Shown here: piece by piece, positions 40,249-48,379 of the stretch
How positions within the stretch are numbered: the stretch's first letter is position 1
Layout: the number at the start of each line of letters is the position of its first letter
NCBI GenBank assembly: GCA_017514975.1
Contig: JAFWIF010000020.1
Span: 1-48,379, forward strand
Direction: 5' to 3'
Length of the DNA stretch: 48,379 bases
Origin: Candidatus Saccharimonadota bacterium
GTDB taxonomy: Bacteria; Patescibacteriota; Saccharimonadia; Saccharimonadales; Saccharimonadaceae
Program-made: the position numbers and the translations under genes
Notes under the pieces: generated by a model
Database searches by the model: none
Told to the model about the DNA's origin: nothing
The model's input: only the letters and a program-made list of their open reading frames with translations

Positions 40249-40646
40249 TTCGCCAAGAAGCGGATATGGTGCAGTTCGGCGTCGATTATGCGAGCTCTCT
40301 TCGCGCCCCTGTTGCGATCGAATTGGTCGGAGATGTTGGCGTAGGGAAGACCACTTTTGTGCGCGGACTTGCTCGGGGTCTCGGTGTTAGCGAGCCGATT
40401 TCGTCGCCGTCGTTCACGATTTCTCGCACCTACCAAGGCAAAGATTATCGTTTGTGCCACTACGATTTTTACCGTCTCTCCGAGCCAGGTCTAATGGCCG
40501 AAGATCTCCGCGAATCGCTTGCCGATCAAGATACTATTACTGTTGTCGAGTGGGGTAGTACGCTTGATGATGTTTTGCCAAAGAATCGCACGACTATTAC
40601 GATAACGCTCAACGATGACGAATCGCGTGAGGTAACCGTCCGATGA
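40242..40646 (+). CDS. tsaE: tRNA threonylcarbamoyladenosine ATPase TsaE
   Basis: A 134-aa P-loop protein: AIELVGDVGVGKTTFVRGLA is Walker A, SSPSFTISRTYQG and HYDFYRLSEP are family motifs, VVEWGSTLDD ends the core. It supports TsaB-TsaD in making t6A37 on ANN-decoding tRNAs. The ATG is 6 nt after TGA-TAGAAT, located in the end of comEC, so it has an internal leaderless promoter. Confidence 0.93.
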   Translation: MLIRQEADMVQFGVDYASSLRAPVAIELVGDVGVGKTTFVRGLARGLGVSEPISSPSFTISRTYQGKDYRLCHYDFYRLSEPGLMAEDLRESLADQDTITVVEWGSTLDDVLPKNRTTITITLNDDESREVTVR

Positions 40647-40975
40647 AGCTCGTTCTCGATACTTCTACGCCTACTACGAAGCTTACGCTCGGCGATCAGC
40701 ACTATGTCTGGGAGTCCGGTCGCAACCTTGCTCGCGACTTGCTCGCCTATATCCACGAACGCCTAAAAGAGCAGGGCAAAGATTGGCACGATCTCACCGA
40801 GATTCATTACAATACTGGACCAGGTAGTTTTACTGGCTTGCGTATCGGCGCTACTGTCGTCAATACGCTCGCTACCGAGTTAAACATTCCGCTATATGAC
40901 CAGTCTGGCAAAAAGCTGACCGTCGCCCTACCTGTCTACGATCGCCCTGCGCACACTACTCCGCCGCGCAAGTAA
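40643..40975 (+). CDS. tsaB: TsaB-like protein, half the usual length
   Basis: A 110-aa protein with KLVLDTSTPTTKLTLGD at the start and YNTGPGSFTGLRIGATVVNT, the hallmark of TsaB. TsaB proteins are usually about 220 aa with two lobes; only the first actin-like lobe is present here, and the frame ends with no continuation in other frames. It couples to tsaE by an ATGA overlap. The remaining lobe contains the dimer surface for TsaD, so this may be a minimal TsaB or a degraded one. Confidence 0.85.
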   Translation: MKLVLDTSTPTTKLTLGDQHYVWESGRNLARDLLAYIHERLKEQGKDWHDLTEIHYNTGPGSFTGLRIGATVVNTLATELNIPLYDQSGKKLTVALPVYDRPAHTTPPRK

Positions 40976-40979
40976 CACA

Positions 40980-41030
40980 AACGGCTGCCACCAAAAACCC
41001 CTATTCGTTGCGCCCACAACGAACTCTATC
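40980..41030 (-). ncRNA. Possible small RNA from a consensus promoter
   Basis: Read on the minus strand from about 41030: a short start, then hairpin TTCGTTG, loop TGGGCG, CAACGAA (complement of 41004-41023), then TAGGGG and TTTTTGGTGGC. It could be a short RNA or antisense to tsaB. The order hairpin, GG-rich bases, TTTTTGGT(T)GGC is also seen at the start of the rplS leader. Confidence 0.4.
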
Positions 41031-41035
41031 TACTA

Positions 41036-41064
41036 ATTATAGCACACTTTACGCAAAAAGTCAA
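41036..41064 (-). promoter_or_regulatory. Orphan consensus promoter on the minus strand
   Basis: TTGACT (complement of 41059-41064), 17-nt spacer, TATAAT (complement of 41036-41041) preceded by TGC. No minus-strand gene follows for more than 2 kb. Confidence 0.7.
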
Positions 41065-41072
41065 GGATAAGC

Positions 41073-41101
41073 TTAATCATCTCTAGATTTTATGTTATAA
41101 T
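41073..41101 (+). promoter_or_regulatory. rny promoter
   Basis: TTAATC (41073-41078), 17-nt spacer, TATAAT (41096-41101) preceded by TGT. The predicted mRNA begins with a small hairpin (AGGACT/AGTCCT, 41107-41123), which may protect the 5' end. Confidence 0.6.
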
Positions 41102-41179
41102 TAATCAGGACTATCGCAGTCCTTGATTTGATTTATTCGAACTCATTGATATTACATAAACTAGAAAAGAGGAATACCT

Positions 41180-42700
41180 ATGGAATCACTTATTCCAGCA
41201 ATTATTGCATTATTTTTGGGCGCAGGCGCCGGCGCGGGCGGCTTCTACGCCTACAACAAGCGCCACGAAAGCGGCGGCAAGGTCAAAGCCGACGAGCTGA
41301 TTCGCAAGGCCAAGCACGAAGCTTCTGAAATCGTCCTTGAGGCCAAGCAGTCCGCGTCTGAAATCGCCGACAAGATTCAAAAAGACGAAGCCGCCCGCCG
41401 CAAAGAGTGGAAAAAGACCGAAGATCGTCTTGCCGAGCGCGAAACCACGCTCGACAAAAAGCTCGACCAGCTCGACAAAAAGTCCGACGCATTGCGTAAA
41501 CAGTCCGCCGAAGTCGAAGATCTAAAGAACGAAGTGCGCAATATTCGCACCAAGGCTCAGGAAAAACTCGAGAAGATTGCCGGCCTCTCTAAGGCAGACG
41601 CGAAGACGAAATTGATTCAGATGACCGAGCGCGATATAAAAAACGACCTCACCGAACTTATCGTCAAAGAACAAAAAGCACTTCACGACCACGTCGAAGA
41701 CACTGCCGAGGCGATCCTGCTTACCGCTATGGAGCGCATGTCGTCTGAGGTGACAGCCGATCGAACCGTGACCGCACTTAAACTCCCTGACGATGAGATG
41801 AAGGGTCGTATTATCGGCAAAGAAGGCCGCAATATTCAGGCCCTCCAGCGCGCGACAGGTGTCGATATCCTTGTCGACGATACCCCAGGAATGGTCGTCT
41901 TGAGCAGCTTCGACCCAATTCGCCGCCAAGTGGCTCGCTATGCTCTTGAGCGCCTGATGAAAGATGGTCGGATCAATCCTTCTAGTATCGAAGACGCCGT
42001 CGCCAAAGCCGAGCGCGAAATCGAAAAAGAAGTCGTTCGCGCTGGCGAAGATGCCGCGCGTGAAGTTGGCGTTGTTGGTATTCCTAGCGAGATTCTCCAC
42101 CTTCTTGGCGAGCTAAAATATCGTACAAGCTACGGCCAAAATGTTCTTCTCCACTCTATCGAAATGGCGCATATTGCTGGCATGATTGCGCAGGAAATTG
42201 GCGCCAACGTCGCTGTCGCAAAAACAGCCGCCTTGCTTCACGATATGGGCAAAGCCGTGACTCATAAAATCGAAGGCAAACACGCCGAAATTGGCGCTGA
42301 ACTCGCCAAGAAATACGGCATGCACGACCGCATTGTCCACGCTATCGCCGCTCACCACGACGACGTCGAGCCGACTACTCCCGAGGCGATAATCGTCAAG
42401 ATCGTCGACGCAATTTCCGCCGCTCGCCCAGGCGCCCGCAATATCTCTGCCGAGAATTTCGCCGAGCGCATGCGTAGCCTCGAAAATATCGCTACGAGCT
42501 TCCAGGGTATTGATAAAGCCTACGCGATTTCCGCCGGCCGTGAAATCCGCGTTATTGTCGAGCCAAAGCAGATTGACGATCTCAATGCTCTCAAACTTGC
42601 CCGCGAAATCGCCAACAAAATCGAGGCTACTATGCAGTACCCAGGCGTTATCAAGGTGAATGTCATTCGCGAAACTCGCGCCGTCGAATACGCCAAATAA
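41180..42700 (+). CDS. rny: Ribonuclease Y
   Basis: A 506-aa membrane-bound endoribonuclease. N-terminal anchor at 4-25 (PAIIALFLGAGAGAGGFYAY), a long coiled coil to about 160, a KH domain at about 200-260 (GRIIGKEGRNIQALQRATGV), an HD domain at about 325-420 (ALLHDMGKAVTHKIEGKHAE, HHDDVEP), and a C-terminal domain ending in VIKVNVIRETRAVEYAK. It starts mRNA decay at the membrane. Ribosome site AGAGGAAT precedes the ATG. Confidence 0.97.
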   Translation: MESLIPAIIALFLGAGAGAGGFYAYNKRHESGGKVKADELIRKAKHEASEIVLEAKQSASEIADKIQKDEAARRKEWKKTEDRLAERETTLDKKLDQLDKKSDALRKQSAEVEDLKNEVRNIRTKAQEKLEKIAGLSKADAKTKLIQMTERDIKNDLTELIVKEQKALHDHVEDTAEAILLTAMERMSSEVTADRTVTALKLPDDEMKGRIIGKEGRNIQALQRATGVDILVDDTPGMVVLSSFDPIRRQVARYALERLMKDGRINPSSIEDAVAKAEREIEKEVVRAGEDAAREVGVVGIPSEILHLLGELKYRTSYGQNVLLHSIEMAHIAGMIAQEIGANVAVAKTAALLHDMGKAVTHKIEGKHAEIGAELAKKYGMHDRIVHAIAAHHDDVEPTTPEAIIVKIVDAISAARPGARNISAENFAERMRSLENIATSFQGIDKAYAISAGREIRVIVEPKQIDDLNALKLAREIANKIEATMQYPGVIKVNVIRETRAVEYAK

Positions 42701-42763
42701 AATCCTTCTAGGCGTCAGTAATTCTAATTACCAGTAACCCCACTATAATCTTACCGACAATTC

Positions 42764-42788
42764 TCGCCGGCGGTCTGCCGGCGATTTT
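42764..42788 (+). terminator. Terminator of rny
   Basis: Perfect 8-bp GC-rich stem (TCGCCGGC/GCCGGCGA, loop GGTCT) followed by TTTT. Confidence 0.75.
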
Positions 42789-42799
42789 CGTAGGTCCGT

Positions 42800-42844
42800 G
42801 CGCGATTCACTAGTGCGCGCTTCTCTAGTACGCGATTCTTTAAT
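42800..42844. repeat. Three 15-bp tandem repeats
   Basis: GCGCGATTCACTAGT, GCGCGCTTCTCTAGT and ACGCGATTCTTTAAT in direct order. The third copy contains the stop codon of the giant minus-strand gene. Confidence 0.75.
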
Positions 42845-45800
42845 ACCGCACTGGGAGTTCTTGTGTCGATGTCGTCGTCGCAGATGCGTTGCGTTCAGAT
42901 TGGTAGAAGCCCCAGAGATAGGCATCAGAACGCAGGTTGAAGATTTCAGCGCGCTGAATTAGGTAATCAGGTTTTATTAATGAAGCTGTGTTTGCGAGTC
43001 TCACGCTGCTTGCTGGTATGCCTGCGCCACCAGTTCGGAATAAATCTAACCTATTCGCAATCACTGGCCCATTAATAATCAAGGTGCGGTTACAATTATC
43101 AAAATTCCCTATTTTCGTTACTGTATTAATTACGTTACTCCCGAAACTGCCCGTATTTCTAAAATTGTAACCTCCATTAAACGCGCAGGTATTGACTATT
43201 CCGTTATTTCCGCTCGAAACCATCCCACTTGGCGTCTTGTCGTTTCCGGCTATCAGCCATGCATCGATCCTGCGAACTCGGTTCGTAATATAGATATTCT
43301 TCGCGAAGATTAAGAGCTGTGGTATTTCTTCGAGAGATGTAAATGTATCGCTGTTAGTATTGGCGTTCTGTAGGATAATATCGGAGTTGATAATCAAATC
43401 TCCATCAACCTGTATTGTATTTGTTAAATTGCGGTAACTTAACTGGCCGCTTGTTGCCGCGTCATCCTGCGAATCTATCATCAGCGACGTGTAGTCGATA
43501 TTTCCGCTCGAATTTGGCGTATTGCCCAGATACACATTCTTATCGAAGTGGTATACTTTTGCGCCATTTGGTCGGCAGTCGTACAGGTGCTTACCTCCTA
43601 GCTTATATGGTTCTGACGCGTCCTTTTCATAAACATGGGTGGTTTTATTATAGCTACACAATTTAGACTGATTGCTTGCAAGAACTTGGTTTGCCTCGCC
43701 GGTAGATACATCGATTTTTGTACCGACATACTTCGGGTCAAGATGGAACCAGTGGTTGGAGCTAGAATCCAGTTTCGCGCTGACGCCATTAGTAACCGTA
43801 TTCGCCGATACGGGAGAAGTAACTTTGTCGGTTTTGTATAAGCTTCCTAGGCGCTCCGCTAGTGGCTCAATTTGACTATATACCGCACTCAAGTTTGCCA
43901 ATCCAGGCGTGCTGCTACTACACGAACTGTTTGCAATCGTTTGGAAGTTCGTCGTACAAGGAAGATTATTGTCTGCTTTCAGACCGCTTTGACCTTTGCG
44001 GTTAGCTGTGCCGTAGCGCCCGATTAGCCCTGCCGCATTTCGTAAACCGTCATTACGTAGCGTACTCCAACTTAAGCCGTACTCGGCTAGAGCGTCACCG
44101 AAGCCCGCCGATACTCCTCTTTCGTAGGCTGTTGCGGCGCCTGACGAGAAGTTAGCGATAGCTCCGCCAGCGCGTACGTCATATTCGGCCCACGATCCAT
44201 AAACTCGACCTTCTCTGTCCACCGACCTGCTCGTTGCGATTCCTTTTTCTGTAACGATTCCCGACGACTCGACGCTGAAGCTCGGTTTGATCGCTACGGA
44301 CTGACATACTGGTGCCGCCACTGCCCACATCGCTCCAGTCCCTGCGCTCTTACTCAATGCAATATCTTGTGACGATTTGCGTTCCAAATCCCCAGCTGGG
44401 TTATTATGGCTATCTGCAGGATAGACCGCATAGCTTACGCACGCTATGTCTCCAAGTTTCATGTTATCGTTCGGCACTTTATAGCTCACTTCCGACGATG
44501 TTAGCGGCAAGGTTTCTTTATTATTACCCGCCAACAACCCTGTTCGATTAAATACGGCATTGGTCTCTTCGGCTGAACTATTGTTGACAAAAGATGCCTT
44601 CTCGCAGTTCGATACATCTTCTTCATTGCCCGCCGCCGCCTCGCATAGTTTCCTTAGCGCTTTATCTGCGTTTGCGTCTGCACTGACGTAGTGGGTCGTG
44701 CTCATCGCTATTTTAGCTGCATTAGATTCGCTTGGCGACGAACGCACAAATCCGATTGCGACTATTGTAGACGGCTTGGAATGTGTTGCATAGGCAGTAT
44801 TTCCGTTTACGATTGGATTTTTGCGCGCCGTTGTATTCATATACGCTTTCGCGCTAATCGTCTCGCCAAACTTAATCGATCCGCTAACTGTTTCGTCTAA
44901 GTAGGGCTTCAAAACGTAATTATAGGGAATTTTTACTTCCGCCGTAGCCGTATAATTACCGTTTCCGCTGATACCTTCGTTTTGAACGATTGCCTCAGGC
45001 CACTCAATTGAATGCGTGATTGTTCCGCCAACATCTGAATACTGCATGTTTATCGCGGAGTTTCGCGTGCTTGTTTTTGCGAGCCTCGAGAATACGCCAT
45101 TTCCTGATGTCCCATTGTTGCAGTTCGCTATGCTTTCACTGCTGCCGTATGGACTAAAGCCTGCTATCTGGAAGAAGTTCGACAGATGTGATGCTACTCC
45201 CGAACCATAGGGCGTTTCGCATTTATAGCGCGCATTGCTGTCAGTCATTGGTAGCCAACGCATAAGATACGGACTCTTGGTCGGAAATGCCTCTCCTGTT
45301 TCGATCGGCTCTGGCGTATAGCCTCGTCCGAAAATTACTTGTTCGGGGTCGCTCGCAGCGACCTTAGTGTCCGGATAATCGTCATGGTCAAACAGATATC
45401 CTTTTCCGCCGTAAGTACTTTTACCAGTAATCGTAAACTTTGCTTTTGTTCTATCGTCGCTAGGATTTGCATAGTCGGCACCCGCACAGAAATAGTGCGC
45501 AAAACGTATATTGTCACCAGGCTTCGCGAACAGCGATGCTATCGCATTTTTATTACCAGGAGAGTGTGGCGTCGACTCTAACCACGAATAGCCCGCAGCA
45601 TTCTCGTCGCCTTTTGCGCTAGTCTTATTGGCACTTATGAGTCCAAGCATATCATAATTTGCATCATTTCTCCCGACCGCAATCCGCGCAAAGTTTTGAC
45701 CTTGGCGATGGTTATACATTAAGTTTTTGTCAGGGAAGAACGTACCGTTGCAAGGCTTCGGCGGATCCGAGCGTTTCACCTTCACGCAGGCGGTGCGATG

Positions 45801-47480
45801 CTCGTGATGCGCGGCATCATTTTTATTAAGAGTTTCGTAACCCCTATCATCAATCGGCTTATCGCGAAAGCTAGTCTTTGCGTAATACTGTACTGTGTAA
45901 CAGATTTCTAATGTCTGTTCGATAGGCATATTGTCAACATCGAGCTTTATTGTGTGGTCACTCCAGTCTGAATCATTATTAGCCTTGCTTAGCGAACGCT
46001 TAATAATCTCTTCGTTAGCGCTTCCGATTACATTCGCGTTAGTCGGTGGAGACGTTTCTCCGTTCTTGAGATAATATTTCTTTCCGTTATTTTGGATGTA
46101 CCATTTTGATGTGTTCGACATGTAAGATGCGCCCGACGAATAGTACGCAGATGGCAGCAGGCAGTTAGTCTTGTCGTATGAGTTATTATCCGAACATTCT
46201 CCGTCAGATTTAAACTTATTATTATCACCTTTCGTTTGCGCAGTATCATTTTTTCCATTATTTTCTCTAAAGATATTCCATCCGAACGAGATTTCGGAAT
46301 CTTGATCTATCTCAAATGGAATTGGTTTGCCATCCTTATCTTTATCGTTAAGAGTCAGCTTCATATTCGACTCGTCTCCTTCTCTCTGGACATAGAATGC
46401 TTTTAAGTTTTTGTCGTAGTTGCCTCCCGATGGGCTTGGCTCATAATCTACACCAGCCCCCCATGTCTGAGCCCAACCGGTCCCTCTCTCGGAAGTTTTT
46501 ATTTTCACTCGAGCGCCTCCGTTAAATGTACTTCCGTTTTGGTATGTTATGTATGCTAAACTGCTACCACAGAAGTCATTCTCTTCTAAATACTCTATTT
46601 TACCTTTATTTGATCTTTCTGAACCAAGATTGCATTTATACACATGCACTTTCAGCACCTTTAATCCGTTTTTTAAATCCATAACAGCTTCTGGCTTCTT
46701 TTCTATTTCTTTTAAAAGTAGGTTAGTGTTAACTGTAATCTCCAATGCACTTACTTCGTTAGGATCAGCCCAGTATCCGTACTGACTCTTATCGGACTTC
46801 CAGTTAATCGTATACTCTGGTCTTGACCACTGATTAGCGCTACCATTTATGTAACCACCATTATATTTAAATATTTCTTTGTCATTATTTTTACTACCAT
46901 CATACCTATATCCGTTTCCCCCGTTCGCACAGTTAGTCTCGTTAAGGCAAATTTTTAGTAAAGTTGTTTTATTTCCATACACATCTCCATGGATGCGATT
47001 ATGCATCAAGCCCATATAATAGATTGTGTTAGTATCTTTCGAGAAATCTAGGGCATGATTGACGGAGAAATAGAAATTGCCATCTTTTACTGTAAATTTT
47101 TTATGATTCGTAAAAAAGCCAATAGTTTGACCATGTACGGAAGGATCCCTATTAGACAAGGTGTCGCTACAAGCCCATGCAACACCTTTTACCCGCATTC
47201 CTTTTCGAGCTTCAGAGAACGTATGTTCAACATTTGGAGCATCTCCAAGTTGCGAAAAGGAGCTATAGGGCTCCGTTCCGTCTACGTGAAATTTCCCGCT
47301 GCCATTAATACAGCTATTCCAAAACGAGATAGCACTGCTATTATAGTTATTGGTACCTGGATATAGAGCACCGCCAGTGTCGTCGCTTCTGGTGGAGTAT
47401 CTACCGGCTGTCGCTGAGTGTGAAATGAGGCAAGTCCCCACAATACTTAAGATGAATAACAGCGTTACGCGCACTCTCAT
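42840..47480 (-). CDS. Giant secreted surface protein, about 1546 aa
   Basis: The signal peptide MRVRVTLLFILSIVGTCLIS with a cleavage-like SATA-G end starts at 47480, where GGAGGG lies 8 nt upstream; ATGs further upstream overlap the preceding gene and lack a site. The mature protein is polar, with many Asn, Ser, Gly and Tyr, and paired cysteines. The last 200 residues look like a beta-helix or sandwich (VDGDLIINSDIILQNANTNS, then CNRTLIINGPVIANRLDLF) with the end NLRSDAYLWGFYQSERNAS followed by QELPVRY. No enzymatic motif, no C-terminal anchor and no LPxTG are seen. It probably decorates the cell surface, anchored by the upstream protein or by its own C-terminal block (inference). Codon use is more A/T-rich in the N-terminal third. 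Confidence 0.85.
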   Translation of the reverse strand: MRVRVTLLFILSIVGTCLISHSATAGRYSTRSDDTGGALYPGTNNYNSSAISFWNSCINGSGKFHVDGTEPYSSFSQLGDAPNVEHTFSEARKGMRVKGVAWACSDTLSNRDPSVHGQTIGFFTNHKKFTVKDGNFYFSVNHALDFSKDTNTIYYMGLMHNRIHGDVYGNKTTLLKICLNETNCANGGNGYRYDGSKNNDKEIFKYNGGYINGSANQWSRPEYTINWKSDKSQYGYWADPNEVSALEITVNTNLLLKEIEKKPEAVMDLKNGLKVLKVHVYKCNLGSERSNKGKIEYLEENDFCGSSLAYITYQNGSTFNGGARVKIKTSERGTGWAQTWGAGVDYEPSPSGGNYDKNLKAFYVQREGDESNMKLTLNDKDKDGKPIPFEIDQDSEISFGWNIFRENNGKNDTAQTKGDNNKFKSDGECSDNNSYDKTNCLLPSAYYSSGASYMSNTSKWYIQNNGKKYYLKNGETSPPTNANVIGSANEEIIKRSLSKANNDSDWSDHTIKLDVDNMPIEQTLEICYTVQYYAKTSFRDKPIDDRGYETLNKNDAAHHEHRTACVKVKRSDPPKPCNGTFFPDKNLMYNHRQGQNFARIAVGRNDANYDMLGLISANKTSAKGDENAAGYSWLESTPHSPGNKNAIASLFAKPGDNIRFAHYFCAGADYANPSDDRTKAKFTITGKSTYGGKGYLFDHDDYPDTKVAASDPEQVIFGRGYTPEPIETGEAFPTKSPYLMRWLPMTDSNARYKCETPYGSGVASHLSNFFQIAGFSPYGSSESIANCNNGTSGNGVFSRLAKTSTRNSAINMQYSDVGGTITHSIEWPEAIVQNEGISGNGNYTATAEVKIPYNYVLKPYLDETVSGSIKFGETISAKAYMNTTARKNPIVNGNTAYATHSKPSTIVAIGFVRSSPSESNAAKIAMSTTHYVSADANADKALRKLCEAAAGNEEDVSNCEKASFVNNSSAEETNAVFNRTGLLAGNNKETLPLTSSEVSYKVPNDNMKLGDIACVSYAVYPADSHNNPAGDLERKSSQDIALSKSAGTGAMWAVAAPVCQSVAIKPSFSVESSGIVTEKGIATSRSVDREGRVYGSWAEYDVRAGGAIANFSSGAATAYERGVSAGFGDALAEYGLSWSTLRNDGLRNAAGLIGRYGTANRKGQSGLKADNNLPCTTNFQTIANSSCSSSTPGLANLSAVYSQIEPLAERLGSLYKTDKVTSPVSANTVTNGVSAKLDSSSNHWFHLDPKYVGTKIDVSTGEANQVLASNQSKLCSYNKTTHVYEKDASEPYKLGGKHLYDCRPNGAKVYHFDKNVYLGNTPNSSGNIDYTSLMIDSQDDAATSGQLSYRNLTNTIQVDGDLIINSDIILQNANTNSDTFTSLEEIPQLLIFAKNIYITNRVRRIDAWLIAGNDKTPSGMVSSGNNGIVNTCAFNGGYNFRNTGSFGSNVINTVTKIGNFDNCNRTLIINGPVIANRLDLFRTGGAGIPASSVRLANTASLIKPDYLIQRAEIFNLRSDAYLWGFYQSERNASATTTSTQELPVRY

Positions 47481-47481
47481 T

Positions 47482-48379
47482 CTAAAATCCCTCCGCATCA
47501 TCGCTCGGCGTCTGGTTGTATGCGCCGAGTTCTTCCGTATCGTGTTGACTGACAAATTCAATACATTGTTCTACTTCGTAAGATTCTCCGTAATGTCGAA
47601 AAACCTCAACACACCAAGACGCCGAGTCTAAGCTAGGATGCAGAGAGAATGCATCGTGGGCATCTGAAAGTATTTGATCTTTATAATGACGATTATCATA
47701 CTCGAAATAAGATTGGGAACGAGATAAATGAACTATAGATAGGAGTGTCGTATCATGTGTCGATTTAATGATATCATCGAAATATTGTTGACTCTCTTGC
47801 GTATTACCTTCTCGTAGCAACTGGGAGGCCTCCATGGCTCTAAAAGATATGAGACTATATTCTTCTAGGATAGTCTTGCTGTCAGCATCATCTATCGCAT
47901 CGTTTGCGGTACAGTCGTAACCCGTTTCTCCCTCCACACACTCGTATCTCCGTGTATTCAAAAAGCCATATATTCCTATACCTACCACAGCGGCTACGCA
48001 TAGTCCTACCGTCACCCACTTCCTCTTCCCCCCAAAGAGTTTGGCTAGGACGGAGCGTCTAGGTTGTGCTTGCGTGTTGCTTTGGTTGGTAGCGTTAGCT
48101 TGAGCTGTCGATGTGGTTTGTTGGCTTAGATTGGTTGGTTGGTTTACGTTCGCTTGGCTAGCTTTTGTTTGTTTGGGGCTGAGCTTGGATTGTCGTTTTA
48201 GTTCTTTGGCCTGTTTCTTGGCTTCTTTGGCGAGTTTTTTGGCTTCGGCTTTTTCGGCTTTTTGGTGTCTTCTTTGTTCGGCTTTGCTAAGGCTAGAGTT
48301 GGGGTTTAGCTTTTCGGATTGGAGTTTTGCGGCAGCAGCAGCCTTGGCTTCGTCTTGCTTGGCTTTTTCTATGATTTCA
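47482..48379 (-). CDS. Single-helix membrane protein with a Lys/Ala-rich cytoplasmic arm (partial)
   Basis: The frame is open from the window edge to a TAG at 47482-47484, about 298 residues; the true start lies outside. The first part is Lys/Ala/Glu-rich and helical (EKAEAKKLAKEAKKQAKELK), then a Gln/Asn/Thr-rich linker, a helix (TVGLCVAAVVGIGIYGFL), and about 150 extracytoplasmic residues with four or more cysteines and helical, TPR-like character (LLREGNTQESQQYFDDIIKS). The stop is one base before the ATG of the giant protein, whose ribosome site lies within this gene, so the pair is translationally linked. It may assist export or attachment of the giant protein. Confidence 0.75.
   Translation of the reverse strand, partial: EIIEKAKQDEAKAAAAAKLQSEKLNPNSSLSKAEQRRHQKAEKAEAKKLAKEAKKQAKELKRQSKLSPKQTKASQANVNQPTNLSQQTTSTAQANATNQSNTQAQPRRSVLAKLFGGKRKWVTVGLCVAAVVGIGIYGFLNTRRYECVEGETGYDCTANDAIDDADSKTILEEYSLISFRAMEASQLLREGNTQESQQYFDDIIKSTHDTTLLSIVHLSRSQSYFEYDNRHYKDQILSDAHDAFSLHPSLDSASWCVEVFRHYGESYEVEQCIEFVSQHDTEELGAYNQTPSDDAEGF

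Noticed and set aside
40643-41180. Frameshifted second half of tsaB
   Set aside because: No frame downstream of 40975 resembles the missing lobe; the region holds promoters and a hairpin.
47482-48015. GTG-started 177-aa version of the last gene
   Set aside because: The frame stays open to the window edge and includes a coherent helical arm and linker, so the GTG is internal.
1-48379. CRISPR arrays, insertion sequences, prophage or integrase genes
   Set aside because: No regularly spaced repeats, transposase motifs or attachment-site duplications were seen; the only repeats are short tandem or coding ones.

Overview
The window looks like a piece of chromosome from a Candidatus Saccharibacteria (TM7, Patescibacteria/CPR) bacterium. 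This rests on gene content and style, not on a database match. Genes are short and tightly packed with overlapping ends. TGA is used as a stop, which argues against the code-25 CPR lineages. No biosynthetic operon is seen. Informational genes (recA, recX, ruvC, ruvA, ruvB, rnhB, rsmA, metG, tilS, tsaE, tsaB, rplS, rny, yebC) are mixed with secreted or membrane-anchored proteins of a kind expected in an epibiont living on another cell: a GH43-type glycosidase, a resuscitation-factor-like transglycosylase, an LtaS-type transferase, DsbA- and rhodanese-type thiol proteins, and very large surface proteins.

Layout. 1-4600: edge of a minus-strand gene, a 73-aa basic protein, an AEC permease, a GH30 hydrolase with a small membrane protein, and an ADP-ribosyltransferase-like orphan. 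4700-6600: two CAU-anticodon tRNAs (one elongator-Met or Ile2, one initiator) flanking two unknown genes. 6700-13800: secreted GH43 protein, FtsB-like protein, a flavin reductase homologue that has lost its redox cysteines, membrane proteins and a lamin-tail surface protein. 13800-24100: ruvC, ruvA, a 23-aa mini-ORF, divergent DsbA/CBS genes, EamA permease, dnaJ with a CIRCE-like operator, rhodanese/thioredoxin protein, ruvB, rubrerythrin, an HNH nuclease with no ordinary start codon, an rnhB-yraN fusion and rplS. 24100-31000: structured rplS leader, PilB/GspE ATPase, SPOUT methylase, yebC, recA-recX, PRC-barrel protein. 31000-42700: tilS, Rpf-like protein, rsmA, low-complexity tail-anchored protein, metG, LtaS, ComEC, tsaE-tsaB, rny. 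42700-48379: a giant (about 1546 aa) secreted protein preceded by a membrane protein that runs off the window.

The most unusual system-level signal is regulatory. About 18 genes have a -10 hexamer (TATAAT, TATACT, TAAAAT or TACAAT, often as extended TGn -10) only 6-7 nt, occasionally 8-10 nt, before the start codon and no Shine-Dalgarno. Their mRNAs should therefore be leaderless or nearly so. In two places a single 14-bp gap between divergent start codons holds both promoters; one of these is a near-perfect 20-bp palindrome in which each start codon lies inside the extended -10 of the opposite gene. A second set of genes (recA, rny, rubrerythrin, yebC, GH30, the giant protein) uses normal AGGAGG-like sites, so two initiation modes coexist.

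DNA uptake and recombination are well represented: ComEC without its nuclease domain, a PilB-like motor, DsbA, recA/recX, ruvABC and an anchored HNH nuclease. This fits a naturally competent small-genome bacterium.
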